From assembly GCF_900105115.1 (NCBI RefSeq), contig NZ_FNRV01000001.1, forward strand, positions 248,001 through 312,000: a stretch of DNA of 64,000 bases, read 5' to 3'. Made by a program: the position numbers and the translations under genes. Shown here in pieces: positions 18,118 through 29,789 of this stretch. This stretch comes from Pseudomonas mohnii. GTDB taxonomy: Bacteria > Pseudomonadota > Gammaproteobacteria > Pseudomonadales > Pseudomonadaceae. Every line of letters begins with the position of its first letter. Position 1 is the stretch's first letter. The notes under the pieces are model-generated. The model was given only the letters and a program-made list of their open reading frames with translations, did not search any database and was not told the DNA's origin.

Positions 18118-20079
18118 ATGCCGAGCCCGACCCCTGCCTTCGCGCACCTGTTCGAACCCTTGCAGATCCGTGGCAAGCGCCTGAAAAACCGCATCATGTC
18201 CAGCGGTCACGACACCTCGATGCCCACCGACAACCTGGTCAACGAACAGTTGATCGCCTATCACCGGGCGCGGGCCGAGGGCGGTGTCGGGCTGATCGTG
18301 TTGCAGGTCGCCGGCGTGCATGACAGCGCGCGTTATACCTCCCATGTGCTGATGGCCACCGATGACGCCTGCATCGACGGCTACCGGAAAATCGCGCAAG
18401 CCTGCCACGCCCACGGCACCGTGGTGTTGTCCCAGGTGTTCCATCCGGGGCGGGAAATCATGGAGTCCAGCGATGGCTTGCTGGCCGTGGCCTACTCCGC
18501 CTCGGCGGTGCCCAACGAGCGTTTCCGGGTCATGCCGCGTGCGCTCGATCAGGGGATGATCGACGAGATCGTCGCCGGCTATGCCGCCGCTGCAAGGCGT
18601 CTGCATCAGGCCGGTATCGATGGCTTGGAAGTGGTCGCCAGCCACGGCTACCTGCCGGCGCAATTCATCAATCCACGGGTCAACCGCCGCACCGATGGCT
18701 ACAACGGTGACCTGGAACAACGCCTGCGTTTCCTGCGTGAAGTGATTGCCGCCATTCGCGCCAGCACCGACGAACAGTTCATCGTCGGCCTGCGCATTTC
18801 CGCCGACGAGCGTGACCCCGAAGGGCTGACCGAAGACGAATCCCTGGCCGCCGTGCAATCGCTGCAAGCGCAGCTCGATTACGTACACATCGTCGCCGGC
18901 ACCTCGGCCTCGCTCGGTGGCGCGGTGCATATTGTGCCGCCGATGGCGATTGAAGCCGCCTACCTGGCCAGGGAAGCTGGCACCTTCAAGGCGGGTTTGA
19001 ACATCCCGTTGTTCGTCACCGGGCGCATCAACCAGCCCCAGGAGGCCGAACTGATCATTGCCCGTGGCCAGGCCGATGTCTGCGGCATGACCCGCGCCCT
19101 GATCTGCGACCCGCAAATGCCCAACAAGACCGACGCCGGCCGCGCTGAAGATGTACGCGCCTGCATCGCCTGCAATCAGGCGTGTATCGGCCACTTCCAC
19201 AAGGGCTTGCCGATTTCCTGTATCCAGCACCCGGAAACCGGACGCGAACTGATCTTCGGCGAGCGTCGACCAGCCAGCACACGCAAACGCATCATGATTG
19301 CCGGCGGAGGCCCGGCCGGGATGAAAGCCGCGGCTGTCGCTGCCCAACGCGGGCATGAGGTGACGCTGTATGAAGCCAGCGCGCAACTGGGTGGCCAGGT
19401 GTTGCTGGCGCAATTGCTGCCACGGCGTAGCGAGTTCGGCGGCGCCAGCACCAATCTGCAACGGGAAATGGAACTGGCCGGGGTACGCGTGGTGCGCAAC
19501 ACCCGGGTCGATCGCGCCCTGGTCGAACGGGAAAAACCGGACATGGTGATCGTCGCCACTGGCGCCGAGCCTTACTGGCCGCTTTTCGAACGCGGTGGTG
19601 AATTGCAGGTGGTGGACGCCTGGCAGGTACTGCGCGACGTGGTGCAGATCGGCCGGTCGGTGGTGGTCATCGACTGGCGCTGCGACTGGATCGGCCCCGG
19701 CATTGCCGAGCGTCTGACCCGTGCCGGGCATCAGGTGCAACTGGCGGTCAACGGCACCCATTGCGGGGAAAACCTGCCGCTGTACGTACGTGATCAAATG
19801 GCCGGCGAGCTGCACAAACTGGGGATTGCCATCACCCCTTACGCGCGTTTGTACGGCTGCGATGACAACACCGTCTACCTGCAACACACCGCCAGCGGCG
19901 AGCCGATGCTGATGGAAAACATCGACACCCTGGTGCTGTGCCAGGGCCATCAGCCGGTGGACACCCTGGGTGCCGAACTGCAGGGGCTGGTTGAGTTCCG
20001 GCGCATTGGTGACTGCCTGGCGCCGCGAACGGCCGAAGAAGCGATTTATGAGGGCCTGAAAGTCGCGTGGGAGCTTTGA
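18118..20079 (+). CDS. NADH:flavin oxidoreductase, Fe-S flavoprotein (TMADH/2,4-dienoyl-CoA reductase type)
   Basis: 653 aa. The N-terminal FMN barrel of the Old Yellow Enzyme family (about 1-340) holds LKNRIMSSGHDTSMP and VVASHGYLPAQFINPRVNRR. A 4Fe-4S motif CIACNQAC...SC follows (about 345-365). The C-terminal half is an FAD/NAD(P) module starting IMIAGGGPAGMKAAAVAAQRG (about 390). This is the architecture of trimethylamine dehydrogenase, 2,4-dienoyl-CoA reductase and N-methyl-amine demethylases. The ATG at 18118 has CGGAG 10 nt upstream; extending further would read through REPIN D. Neighbouring polyamine-type genes favour an N-methylated amine substrate, but this is inference. Confidence 0.85.
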   Translation: MPSPTPAFAHLFEPLQIRGKRLKNRIMSSGHDTSMPTDNLVNEQLIAYHRARAEGGVGLIVLQVAGVHDSARYTSHVLMATDDACIDGYRKIAQACHAHGTVVLSQVFHPGREIMESSDGLLAVAYSASAVPNERFRVMPRALDQGMIDEIVAGYAAAARRLHQAGIDGLEVVASHGYLPAQFINPRVNRRTDGYNGDLEQRLRFLREVIAAIRASTDEQFIVGLRISADERDPEGLTEDESLAAVQSLQAQLDYVHIVAGTSASLGGAVHIVPPMAIEAAYLAREAGTFKAGLNIPLFVTGRINQPQEAELIIARGQADVCGMTRALICDPQMPNKTDAGRAEDVRACIACNQACIGHFHKGLPISCIQHPETGRELIFGERRPASTRKRIMIAGGGPAGMKAAAVAAQRGHEVTLYEASAQLGGQVLLAQLLPRRSEFGGASTNLQREMELAGVRVVRNTRVDRALVEREKPDMVIVATGAEPYWPLFERGGELQVVDAWQVLRDVVQIGRSVVVIDWRCDWIGPGIAERLTRAGHQVQLAVNGTHCGENLPLYVRDQMAGELHKLGIAITPYARLYGCDDNTVYLQHTASGEPMLMENIDTLVLCQGHQPVDTLGAELQGLVEFRRIGDCLAPRTAEEAIYEGLKVAWEL

Positions 20080-20123
20080 GGCTGTTTATACTCCGGGGCT
20101 TTGACGCTAAATGACTGCTCTTT

Positions 20124-20223
20124 GCAGGCGCGAGCACGCTCGCGATGGACGCTGACGATGACGCGCGTTTTCTGGATAAACGCGGTGTCTTGACGTTCAT
20201 CGCGAGCAGGCTCGCTCCTACAG
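20124..20223. repeat. REPIN E
   Basis: 100-bp paired REP with the left arm degenerate (GCAGGCGCGAGCACGCTCGCGATGG) and interior related to REPIN D in the same orientation. It lies between the flavoprotein stop and the XRE-cupin start. Confidence 0.85.
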
Positions 20224-20257
20224 GGGGCGGAGCGTAGCCACCGGCTCGGAATCGACC

Positions 20258-20854
20258 ATGAGCAACAGCACCACCCCACAACCCGCCACCGGCAGCGCCG
20301 AACCGCATTTTCTCGGCACGCGGATTCGTGGCCTGCGCAAACGCCGGGGCATGACCCTGGCGGAGCTGGCGCAACAAAGCGAGCTGACCGCCGGCTACAT
20401 CAGCCAGCTGGAGCGCAACCTTGCCTACCCGTCGATTCCGGCGTTGTTCAATATCGCCCGCAGCCTGGGGGTGACCATCCAGTGGTTCTTCGCCAGCGAA
20501 GCGGTCACCGCGCCCGAAGATGACGGCATTGTCGTGCGCAAGAACAGTCGCCTGAGCGTGCACTACGAGGACGGCATCATTGACCAGTTACTGACGCCAC
20601 AGCCCAGTCAGCACCTGGAAATGCTGCATTCGCGCTTCCCTCCCGGCACCTACAGCCAGCAAAGCTACAGCCACGACGGCGAAGAAGCGGGTTACCTGCT
20701 CTCGGGGCGTTTCGAGTTATGGGTCGGCGAGCGCTACTTCCAGCTCAACGAAGGCGACAGTTTCAGCTTCTCCAGCCAGGAGCCGCACCGCTACGGCAAC
20801 CCCGGGGACGTCGATGCGGTGGTGATCTGGGTGATTACCCCGCCGACCTTCTAA
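20258..20854 (+). CDS. XRE-family regulator with C-terminal cupin domain
   Basis: 198 aa. The helix-turn-helix is residues about 18-72 (IRGLRKRRGMTLAELAQQS, then AGYISQLERNLAYPSIPAL). A cupin_2 domain covers about 120-190 (EEAGYLLSGRFELWVG, and EGDSFSFSSQEPHRYGNPG). This is the PuuR-like design used to control amine and amino acid catabolism, with the cupin as ligand sensor. It follows the flavoprotein gene in the same direction and its stop overlaps the stop of the convergent AraC gene. It is the likely regulator of the flavoprotein or of the glutamine-synthetase-like operon. Confidence 0.88.
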   Translation: MSNSTTPQPATGSAEPHFLGTRIRGLRKRRGMTLAELAQQSELTAGYISQLERNLAYPSIPALFNIARSLGVTIQWFFASEAVTAPEDDGIVVRKNSRLSVHYEDGIIDQLLTPQPSQHLEMLHSRFPPGTYSQQSYSHDGEEAGYLLSGRFELWVGERYFQLNEGDSFSFSSQEPHRYGNPGDVDAVVIWVITPPTF

Positions 20855-21795
20855 CGACGCCCGCGGCCACCCGGCTGCGCGACACTCACACGCTTGAGGG
20901 TGTCGCTCGGCAACTCCTTGAACAGCGCGCGATAGCTGCTGGAAAACCGCCCCAGATGCCAGAACGACCAGTGCATCGCCACTTCGGCGACGGTGGTTTG
21001 CGACGGCGTGCTGATCAGCAACTCCCGGCGGGCGCTGTTGAGGCGACGCAGGCGCAGCCATTGGGTCGGCGCCATGCCGGTGAACGTCTTGAACGCGTGC
21101 TGCAACTGGCGCAGTGAAACCCCCGCAACCTGGGACAGCTCAAGCAGATTGAGGTGTTCTTCCGGGGTATCCGCCGCCCATTCCCCTACCCGCTTCATGA
21201 TCGCCCGCTCCCCCGCCCGGCGCTGCAAGGCGCCCTGGTCCAGGCACACGCAAGCGTTGTCGAGGATGAACAGGCAATCGTCAAGCAACTGCTGGGTCAG
21301 CGCCTCGCGGCTCGGCGGGTCGAAGGTCTGCGACAAGCGCGTCAGGGTGCCGCTGAGCCAGCGACTGAACAGCGCATTCTGCTGCGAATTGAGGGGTGCC
21401 ATGAACAGCCCTTCGAGCCTGGCCACATCCAGCGCGTGGCGCTGCACGAACTCCGGCCCGAACACCACGGCGATTTCCTGGTAGTTCTCGGGGGTGATCC
21501 AGATGTTGCGGCTTTCACCATTGAGCACATACAGCGCGTTGTCGCTGCGATCGAAGCAGAACGCCAGCGAGCCTTGCGGCGCACTGAAATTCTGCTCGAC
21601 CCGGGTGTTCATGTGTTCCTCGTAAATCTCCACGCCTTGCAGGTCGAGATAGCGCACCAGACCGGCGAAATGCCCCGGCGACATCTGTTGGTAATGCTGG
21701 ACCCAACCGGGTGTGGCGCGGATTTGCTCGGCCACGTCGGCGGTGTTGAACGCTTGAACCTGTAACGGATTAAACACTGTCGTAGGGGCTGTCAT
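20851..21795 (-). CDS. AraC-family transcriptional regulator
   Basis: 314 aa. The N-terminal two-thirds resemble the AraC-binding-like domain of the EutR/FeaR kind (FSAPQGSLAFCFDRSD, NIWITPENYQEIAVVFG). The C-terminal DNA-binding domain (about 215-310) contains LNLLELSQVAGVSLRQLQHAFKTFTGMAPTQWLRL and AEVAMHWSFWHLGRFSSSYRALF. It is divergent from the glutamine-synthetase-like gene, with 161 bp between starts, so it probably controls that operon. The inducer is unknown; an amine is likely from context. Confidence 0.87.
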   Translation of the reverse strand: MTAPTTVFNPLQVQAFNTADVAEQIRATPGWVQHYQQMSPGHFAGLVRYLDLQGVEIYEEHMNTRVEQNFSAPQGSLAFCFDRSDNALYVLNGESRNIWITPENYQEIAVVFGPEFVQRHALDVARLEGLFMAPLNSQQNALFSRWLSGTLTRLSQTFDPPSREALTQQLLDDCLFILDNACVCLDQGALQRRAGERAIMKRVGEWAADTPEEHLNLLELSQVAGVSLRQLQHAFKTFTGMAPTQWLRLRRLNSARRELLISTPSQTTVAEVAMHWSFWHLGRFSSSYRALFKELPSDTLKRVSVAQPGGRGRR

Positions 21796-21805
21796 GGTTG
21801 ACCTG

Positions 21806-21824
21806 GCGCACTCTTTTGGTGCGC
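21806..21824. promoter_or_regulatory. Inverted repeat in AraC/GS-like intergenic region
   Basis: GCGCAC-N7-GTGCGC, a perfect 6-bp inverted repeat 11 bp upstream of the AraC start and 133 bp upstream of the GS-like start. It could be a regulator site shared by the divergent promoters, or a short hairpin in the AraC leader. Confidence 0.3.
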
Positions 21825-21956
21825 TTTGTGCTGCTTAAAGTGGATAGATGGAACGGCGAGGCTCGCCCAAGATAGTCGTCAACGCGCTACAGGGGAAGTG
21901 TCCGAAAGATGAAATCGGCTTCTCCTGGCGTTAATAAAACCAATAACGAGGTCTTT

Positions 21957-23315
21957 ATGAATGTCCCTTTCGATCAGCTGTTCACTTGGCTGAAAGATCA
22001 CAAGATTACCGAAGTCGAGTGCGTCGTCAGTGACCTGACCGGCATTGCACGCGGCAAAATCGCACCCACCAACAAGTTCCTGCATGAGCGAGGCATGCGC
22101 CTGCCGGAAAGTGTGCTGTTGCAAACGGTAACCGGGGACTTTGTCGACGACGACATCTACTACGACCTGCTCGACCCGGCCGATATCGACATGGTCTGCA
22201 AGCCGGTGTCCGACGCGGTGTACGTCGTGCCATGGGCCATCGAACCGACCGCCATCGTGATTCACGACACCTTCGACAAGTTCGGCAACCCGATCGAACT
22301 GTCGCCACGCAACGTGCTGAAGAAAGTCCTGCAGCTGTACACCGACAAGGGCTGGAAGCCGATCGTCGCGCCGGAAATGGAGTTCTACCTGACCCTGCGC
22401 TGCGAAGACCCGGACTTGCCACTCAAGGCACCGATGGGCCGCTCGGGACGCGCCGAAAGTGGTCGCCAGTCGTTCTCCATCGATGCCGCCAACGAATTCG
22501 ACCCGTTGTTCGAAGACGTCTACGACTGGTGCGAATTGCAAGGACTGGACCTCGATACGCTGATCCACGAGGACGGCCCGGCGCAGATGGAAATCAACTT
22601 CCGTCACGGTGACGCCCTGGACCTGGCCGACCAGATCACGGTGTTCAAACGCACCCTGCGCGAAGCCGCGCTCAAGCACAACGTGGCGGCAACCTTCATG
22701 GCCAAGCCAATTGGCGATGAACCCGGCAGTGCCATGCACATTCACCAGAGCGTGGTGGAAATTGCCACCGGCAAGCCGATCTTCGCCGATGAAAACGGCA
22801 ACATGAGTGAACTGTTCCTGCACCACATCGGTGGCTTGCAGAAATACATCCCGAAAGTGCTGCCGATGTTCGCCCCGAACGTCAACTCGTTCCGCCGCTT
22901 CCTGCCGGACACCTCGGCACCGGTGAACGTGGAATGGGGCGAAGAAAACCGCACCGTCGGCCTGCGCGTGCCGACCTCCAGCCCGGAGGCGATGCGCGTG
23001 GAAAACCGCTTGCCAGGCGCCGACGCCAACCCCTACCTGGCCATCGCCGCCAGTTTGCTGTGCGGTTTCCTCGGCATGGTCGAGGGCGTCGAACCAAGCG
23101 CCGGGGTTCAGGGCCGCGCCTATGAACGCCGCAACCTGCGCCTGCCGATCACCATCGAGGAAGCGCTGTCGCAGATGGAAGAGTGCGAAACCGTCGGCCG
23201 TTATCTGGGCAGCAAGTTCGTGCGGGGCTATGTCGCGGTCAAACGCGCCGAGCACGAAAACTTCAAGCGGGTCATCAGCTCCTGGGAGCGTGAATTCCTG
23301 ATGCTCAGCGTCTGA
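21957..23315 (+). CDS. Glutamine synthetase family protein (gamma-glutamylamine synthetase type)
   Basis: 452 aa from ATG 21957, which has GAGG 6 nt upstream; an earlier in-frame ATG at 21909 has no clear ribosome binding site. Domains are the GS beta-grasp (DLTGIARGKIAPTNKFL) and the catalytic barrel with PEMEFYL (about 140), MEINFRHGDALDLADQ (about 215), and PGSAMHIHQSVVE (about 265). The PuuA/PauA-type features and the neighbouring polyamine-type binding protein and FAD oxidoreductase point to ATP-dependent gamma-glutamylation of an amine. The exact amine (putrescine, other polyamine or ethanolamine-like) cannot be told. It is divergent from the AraC regulator. Confidence 0.87.
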   Translation: MNVPFDQLFTWLKDHKITEVECVVSDLTGIARGKIAPTNKFLHERGMRLPESVLLQTVTGDFVDDDIYYDLLDPADIDMVCKPVSDAVYVVPWAIEPTAIVIHDTFDKFGNPIELSPRNVLKKVLQLYTDKGWKPIVAPEMEFYLTLRCEDPDLPLKAPMGRSGRAESGRQSFSIDAANEFDPLFEDVYDWCELQGLDLDTLIHEDGPAQMEINFRHGDALDLADQITVFKRTLREAALKHNVAATFMAKPIGDEPGSAMHIHQSVVEIATGKPIFADENGNMSELFLHHIGGLQKYIPKVLPMFAPNVNSFRRFLPDTSAPVNVEWGEENRTVGLRVPTSSPEAMRVENRLPGADANPYLAIAASLLCGFLGMVEGVEPSAGVQGRAYERRNLRLPITIEEALSQMEECETVGRYLGSKFVRGYVAVKRAEHENFKRVISSWEREFLMLSV

Positions 23316-23340
23316 GACCTGCTTCGCCCACACAGACCTC

Positions 23341-25852
<2,512 letters not shown>

Positions 25853-25880
25853 GGTTGGCCTCAAGAGATAGACCCATCCT

Positions 25881-25900
25881 GTGGCGAGCCCACTCGCCAC
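25881..25900. terminator. Perfect hairpin after the amine oxidoreductase gene
   Basis: GTGGCGAG-CCCA-CTCGCCAC, a perfect 8-bp stem with a 4-nt loop, 29 bp downstream of the stop codon. There is no following T run, so it may be a weak terminator, an RNA-stabilising hairpin or a degenerate single REP. Confidence 0.45.
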
Positions 25901-26023
25901 CGGTATCTGGCTGAGCAATCAGCTTCATTCAGTCGTCAAATAGCCTTTCGATTTGCTCAATGGCCAGTCACTTCTATATTGAGGAGGTGCTCATTCATTC
26001 CTGCCTCCTGTCGAGCTTGGCCA

Positions 26024-26620
26024 ATGGCGACGACTGCCCCACTGATCATTTGCGAGCACTGCGACTGTGTGTACGAGAAAGTCACGCTCGCCAAACACCA
26101 GAAAACCCTGTGCACACGCTGCGGCGGGGTGCTGCAGCGCTATGACGGCTTGACGCTCCAGCAGCGTCTGGCATTGACCCTGACCGCGCTGATGCTGTGG
26201 ATTTTCGCCAATTTCTACCCGGTCATGAGCATCAGTCTCAAGGGCCTGAAAAACAGCGCGACGCTCTGGGATTCGGTATTGGCCCTGAGTCTGGGGCCCA
26301 TCACGTTCATCGCCATGGTGGCGGCCATCGCCATGATCATCGCGCCGATCTTTCAGCTGTTTCTGCTGATCTGGGTCCTCGGTTTCGCCCTCGCCGGCCG
26401 ACGCTCGCCCGCTTTCAAGTTTTGCATGCGCTGGCTCGAAACCCTGCGGCCCTGGAGCATGCTGGAAGTCTGCCTGTTGGGGGCAATGGTCGCGGTGATC
26501 AAACTCGCCGGTTTTCTCGATGTGTTGCCGGGGATCGGCCTGTTTGCCCTGGCCATTCTCAGCCTGCTGATGATCCGTATTGCCGGGCGCGACATTCGCG
26601 AACTCTGGGACATCCTATGA
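26024..26620 (+). CDS. pqiA: Paraquat-inducible protein A, first half-protein (PqiA-like)
   Basis: 198 aa inner-membrane protein. An N-terminal zinc-ribbon-like CEHCDCVYEK...CTRCGG (about 10-40) is followed by four hydrophobic helices; LWIFANFYPVMSISLKG is the conserved PqiA block. E. coli PqiA is one longer protein with two such halves; here the second half is a separate gene starting in the stop codon (ATGA). The start is uncertain. ATG 26024 has a poor ribosome binding site, while a strong GAGGAGGTG at 25981-25989 precedes an in-frame ATT at 25997. It functions with PqiB and PqiC in envelope lipid transport. Confidence 0.85.
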   Translation: MATTAPLIICEHCDCVYEKVTLAKHQKTLCTRCGGVLQRYDGLTLQQRLALTLTALMLWIFANFYPVMSISLKGLKNSATLWDSVLALSLGPITFIAMVAAIAMIIAPIFQLFLLIWVLGFALAGRRSPAFKFCMRWLETLRPWSMLEVCLLGAMVAVIKLAGFLDVLPGIGLFALAILSLLMIRIAGRDIRELWDIL

Positions 26621-27273
26621 CAACGCCTCCGGTGGCCCGTGAACTCGGCTTGTGCCTGTGTCACAGCTGCGGGCTGGCCTGCGACATGACCCACGAGCCC
26701 CACGAATGCGAGCGCTGCGGCGCCCCGCTGCACCGGCGCAAAACCAATTCGCTGACCCGCACCTGGGCCTACCTGGTCACCGCCCTGGTGTTTTACATCC
26801 CGGCCAATTTGCTACCGGTGATGAACACCAAAATGGTCGGCCATGGCGCCGACAGCACCATCATGAGTGGCGTGCTGGAGTTCTGGGAGGCCGGTGCCTG
26901 GGACATCGCCCTGATCATTTTTATCGCCAGCATCGCGGTGCCTGGCGTCAAGTTCGTGGCCATTACGTTATTGCTGGTGACGGTGAAACGCGACAGCCAA
27001 TGGGCACGCAAGGAACGATCACAGCTGTACCGCTTCGTCGAGGTCATTGGTTACTGGTCCATGCTCGACGTGATAGTGGTGGCCCTGGTGGCCTCGCTCG
27101 TGAAGTTTCAAGCCCTGGCCGATATCGAGCCACGGCCCGGCATTCTGTTCTTTGGCCTAGTGGTGGTGTTCACCATGCTGTCGGCGATGAGTTTCGATCC
27201 GCGTCTGATCTGGGATGAAAAACCGCAAGCCCCACACAATGAGGAGGTCACGGATGAAGCAACTAGCCACTGA
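26617..27273 (+). CDS. Paraquat-inducible protein A, second half-protein
   Basis: 218 aa. It repeats the architecture of the previous gene: CLCHSCGLACDM...CERCGAPLHRRK zinc-ribbon-like N-terminus, then four membrane segments with ALVFYIPANLLPVMNTKM and EVIGYWSMLDVIVVALV. The ATG at 26617 overlaps the previous stop by 4 bp, and the end overlaps the start of pqiB by 20 bp. Together the two proteins correspond to full-length PqiA, the inner-membrane partner of the MCE protein PqiB. Confidence 0.87.
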   Translation: MTTPPVARELGLCLCHSCGLACDMTHEPHECERCGAPLHRRKTNSLTRTWAYLVTALVFYIPANLLPVMNTKMVGHGADSTIMSGVLEFWEAGAWDIALIIFIASIAVPGVKFVAITLLLVTVKRDSQWARKERSQLYRFVEVIGYWSMLDVIVVALVASLVKFQALADIEPRPGILFFGLVVVFTMLSAMSFDPRLIWDEKPQAPHNEEVTDEATSH

Positions 27274-28930
27274 AGGGGCACAGGTGCCTGGGCCGGCGCC
27301 GATCAAGACCCGCCGTTTCAACGTATCGCTGGTCTGGATCGTGCCGATTGTCGCGGTGTTGGTGGGCATTTCCCTGGTGGTGCACAGCATCCTGCAGGAA
27401 GGGCCGACCATCACCATCACCTTCAAGACCGGTGACGGCCTGACGGCGAACAAGACCGAGGTCAAATACCGCAACGTGGTGATCGGTCAAGTCTCGGACG
27501 TGGAACTGAGCAACGACCAGAAAAGCGTCAATGCGACCGTCAAACTGGCCAAGCAGGCGGAGAGTTTTACCCGCGAAGACTCAAAATTCTGGGTAGTACG
27601 CCCGCGTATCGGCGCCGGCGGGGTGTCGGGCATCGATACCCTGTTGTCCGGGGATTACATTGGCGCCGATATCGGCCTGGCCAATGCCAGGGCGAAAAAT
27701 TTCAAGGGCCTGGAAAACCCGCCCCCCATCACCTACGGCGAACCGGGCAAACGCTTCACCCTGCATACGCAGGACCTGGGGTCGCTGGATATCGGCTCTC
27801 CGGTGTACTACCGCAAGATCCCGGTCGGCCAGGTCGTGGCCTATGCGCTGGACCCTGACGGCAAGGGGGTGAACATCGACCTGTTCATCCACGCCCCCAA
27901 TGATCAATACGTCACCGAGAACACCCGTTTCTGGAATGCCAGTGGCGTCGATGTGAACGTCGGCGCCAACGGCTTCGCGGTCAAGACCGAATCCTTGTCT
28001 GCCTTGCTGGTCGGCGGCATTGCCTTCCGTGCGCCGGAATACAGTCCCAACGACAAGCCGGCCGCGGAGGAATATACCTATGAATTATTCGAGGACCAGC
28101 AAACCGCCCTGGCCCCACCCAATGGCAAGGCGCAATACCTCGCCCTGCGCTTCGATCAGGCTTTGCGCGGGCTCAAGGTTGATGCTCCGGTCGAATTCCA
28201 GGGCGTGGAGATTGGCAAGGTGGTCGGAGTCAATCTCGATTTCGACGCGCAAAAACGCAGTTTCCCGGTCAACGTCGGGATCGTGATCTATCCACAACGC
28301 CTGGGTCAGGCTCATCAGAAAATGCTCAAGGCCCTGAATCATGACCCCAACGATGAAGCCGGCGGTGTGCGGCTGATAGGTTCCTTCATCGAAAACGGCC
28401 TGCGCGCCCAGGCTCGCACCGGCAATCTGTTGACCGGCCAGTTGTACATCGCCCTGGACTTCTACCCGAAAGCGGAAAAAGTCACCTTCGATGCCAATAT
28501 GCGCCCGGTCATGATTCCTACGATTCCTGGCAACCTCGAACAACTGCAGGAAAAACTCGAAGCCATGGTCGCCAAGATCAATCAACTGCCGATCGAGCGC
28601 ATTGCCAGCAATCTCGACAGCAACCTGGTCGAATTGCGCAAAAGCCTGGGGCAGTTCAACGCCAAGACCTTGCCTGGGGTGCATAACACGCTTACGGACG
28701 TGAGCAAGACCCTGCAAACAGCCAACTCGACGCTTCAATCGGCCCATTCCACCCTGGCCGATGATTCGCCACAACGGGAAAAACTGGACCAGACCCTGAA
28801 CGAACTCGGGCGCACATCCCGTTCATTGCGTGATCTGGCGGACTACCTGGGACGGCATCCGGAATCCCTGATTCGCGGTCGCCCCGACAACGCCGCGCCG
28901 ATGGATCTGCAAGGACCACCGAGCAAATGA
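27254..28930 (+). CDS. pqiB: MCE-family intermembrane transport protein PqiB
   Basis: 558 aa. A short cytoplasmic tail and one transmembrane helix (VSLVWIVPIVAVLVGISLVV, about 25-45) anchor it; three MlaD/MCE domains follow (about 50-145, 165-230 and 290-400; starts GPTITITFKTGDGL and LRFDQALRGLKVDAPVEFQG are typical). A long helical C-terminus (about 440-535) has repeated STLQSAHSTL segments. This is the PqiB design, a periplasmic tunnel between inner and outer membranes. The start ATG has GAGGAGG ideally placed. It is in one operon with the pqiA halves and pqiC. Confidence 0.92.
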   Translation: MKQLATEGAQVPGPAPIKTRRFNVSLVWIVPIVAVLVGISLVVHSILQEGPTITITFKTGDGLTANKTEVKYRNVVIGQVSDVELSNDQKSVNATVKLAKQAESFTREDSKFWVVRPRIGAGGVSGIDTLLSGDYIGADIGLANARAKNFKGLENPPPITYGEPGKRFTLHTQDLGSLDIGSPVYYRKIPVGQVVAYALDPDGKGVNIDLFIHAPNDQYVTENTRFWNASGVDVNVGANGFAVKTESLSALLVGGIAFRAPEYSPNDKPAAEEYTYELFEDQQTALAPPNGKAQYLALRFDQALRGLKVDAPVEFQGVEIGKVVGVNLDFDAQKRSFPVNVGIVIYPQRLGQAHQKMLKALNHDPNDEAGGVRLIGSFIENGLRAQARTGNLLTGQLYIALDFYPKAEKVTFDANMRPVMIPTIPGNLEQLQEKLEAMVAKINQLPIERIASNLDSNLVELRKSLGQFNAKTLPGVHNTLTDVSKTLQTANSTLQSAHSTLADDSPQREKLDQTLNELGRTSRSLRDLADYLGRHPESLIRGRPDNAAPMDLQGPPSK

Positions 28931-28947
28931 CCAGAGGAGCCTCACCC

Positions 28948-29490
28948 ATGGTTTTTCCGCTGAAGATGACGTTGATCGCAGCGTTGGCAGTGCTCGCCGC
29001 CTGCCGCAGCGATCCGATACAGTTCCACACCCTGACCCCGGCCCAACTGAGCAGTCCGGGATCAACGACAGATATCCGGATTGAAAGCCTGATCGTCCCG
29101 CCCCAGGTCGATCGTCCACAGATCGTCGTGCGCGAGGGCAATACGGGCATGGCGATCCTCGAAACCCAGTGGTGGGGGGCGAGCCTGGTGGATGAGTTGC
29201 GCAGTGCCCTGCTCGATCAGATGGTCAACAGTAATCCGCAACGCAAACTCTCGGTGCGCCTGGAAGTACAGCGTTTTGATTCGATCCCCGGCCAATACGG
29301 ACTCCTTGATGTGAAATGGCGCCTGCGCAACGGCGAGGAGATTCTGATGACCTGTCGCAGTACGTTGCAGACCCCTTCCGGGCCATCCATCGATGAACTG
29401 GTGGCGGCACAACAGAACAACGTTAAACGCCTCGCTGCGCTGATCAGCCAGGCCGCCTCGGGCACGCGCTCGAGTTGTCCGTCAGCCTGA
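28948..29490 (+). CDS. pqiC: Outer-membrane lipoprotein PqiC
   Basis: 180 aa. The start at 28948 is preceded by AGAGGAG; the earlier ATG at 28927 would spoil the signal peptide. The lipobox is LAVLAAC, with acylated Cys at residue 19, followed by the PqiC/YmbA body (RIESLIVPPQVDRPQIVVREG, WWGASLVDELRSAL). It begins 17 bp after the pqiB stop and completes the system as the outer-membrane anchored partner. Confidence 0.9.
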   Translation: MVFPLKMTLIAALAVLAACRSDPIQFHTLTPAQLSSPGSTTDIRIESLIVPPQVDRPQIVVREGNTGMAILETQWWGASLVDELRSALLDQMVNSNPQRKLSVRLEVQRFDSIPGQYGLLDVKWRLRNGEEILMTCRSTLQTPSGPSIDELVAAQQNNVKRLAALISQAASGTRSSCPSA

Positions 29491-29510
29491 TCACCTTGCA
29501 CAGGCTCGGC

Positions 29511-29539
29511 GCTCAACGGTGACGGGATCGCCGTTGAGC
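29511..29539. terminator. Hairpin downstream of the pqi operon
   Basis: GCTCAACGG-N11-CCGTTGAGC, a perfect 9-bp stem 20 bp after the pqiC stop. It lacks a clear U tract, so it may not be an efficient intrinsic terminator. Confidence 0.5.
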
Positions 29540-29675
29540 CGGTTGATCTCCGTTCAGTTCTACTGCGCGTTATGCCCCAGTAAAAGATAAGTGTTACCAA
29601 TAACCCACTAAGTTATCCGCTTGAGCATCGTTGCGTTTTTTTCACATTCATTTCACCCCCCCGACACCTGCACGG

Positions 29676-29699
29676 ATTTAGTTTTCACCGCGACTAAAT
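29676..29699. promoter_or_regulatory. Inverted-repeat motif upstream of the Ais-like phosphatase gene
   Basis: ATTTAGT-N10-ACTAAAT, a perfect 7-bp inverted repeat, 90 bp upstream of the chosen start. A near-identical copy is upstream of the stand-alone arnT. The spacer starts TTTC in both. Confidence 0.55.
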
Positions 29700-29789
29700 C
29701 GCCCTCTTGGTTATGAGGCACTCATTCTGCGCAGTTTGAATCCTGTTATTAACAGCACATTCAAATGCGCCTCCGCAGGTAGAAAGAAC

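Noticed and set aside
17953..19950. 665-codon open frame on the minus strand opposite the flavoprotein gene
   Set aside because: It is a GC-rich antisense shadow. The plus strand encodes a complete Fe-S flavoprotein with recognisable motifs, and the antisense translation has no family features.
21800..21830. Sigma-54 promoter for the GS-like gene
   Set aside because: TGGCGC is present but no GC dinucleotide lies at the required distance for the -12 element.
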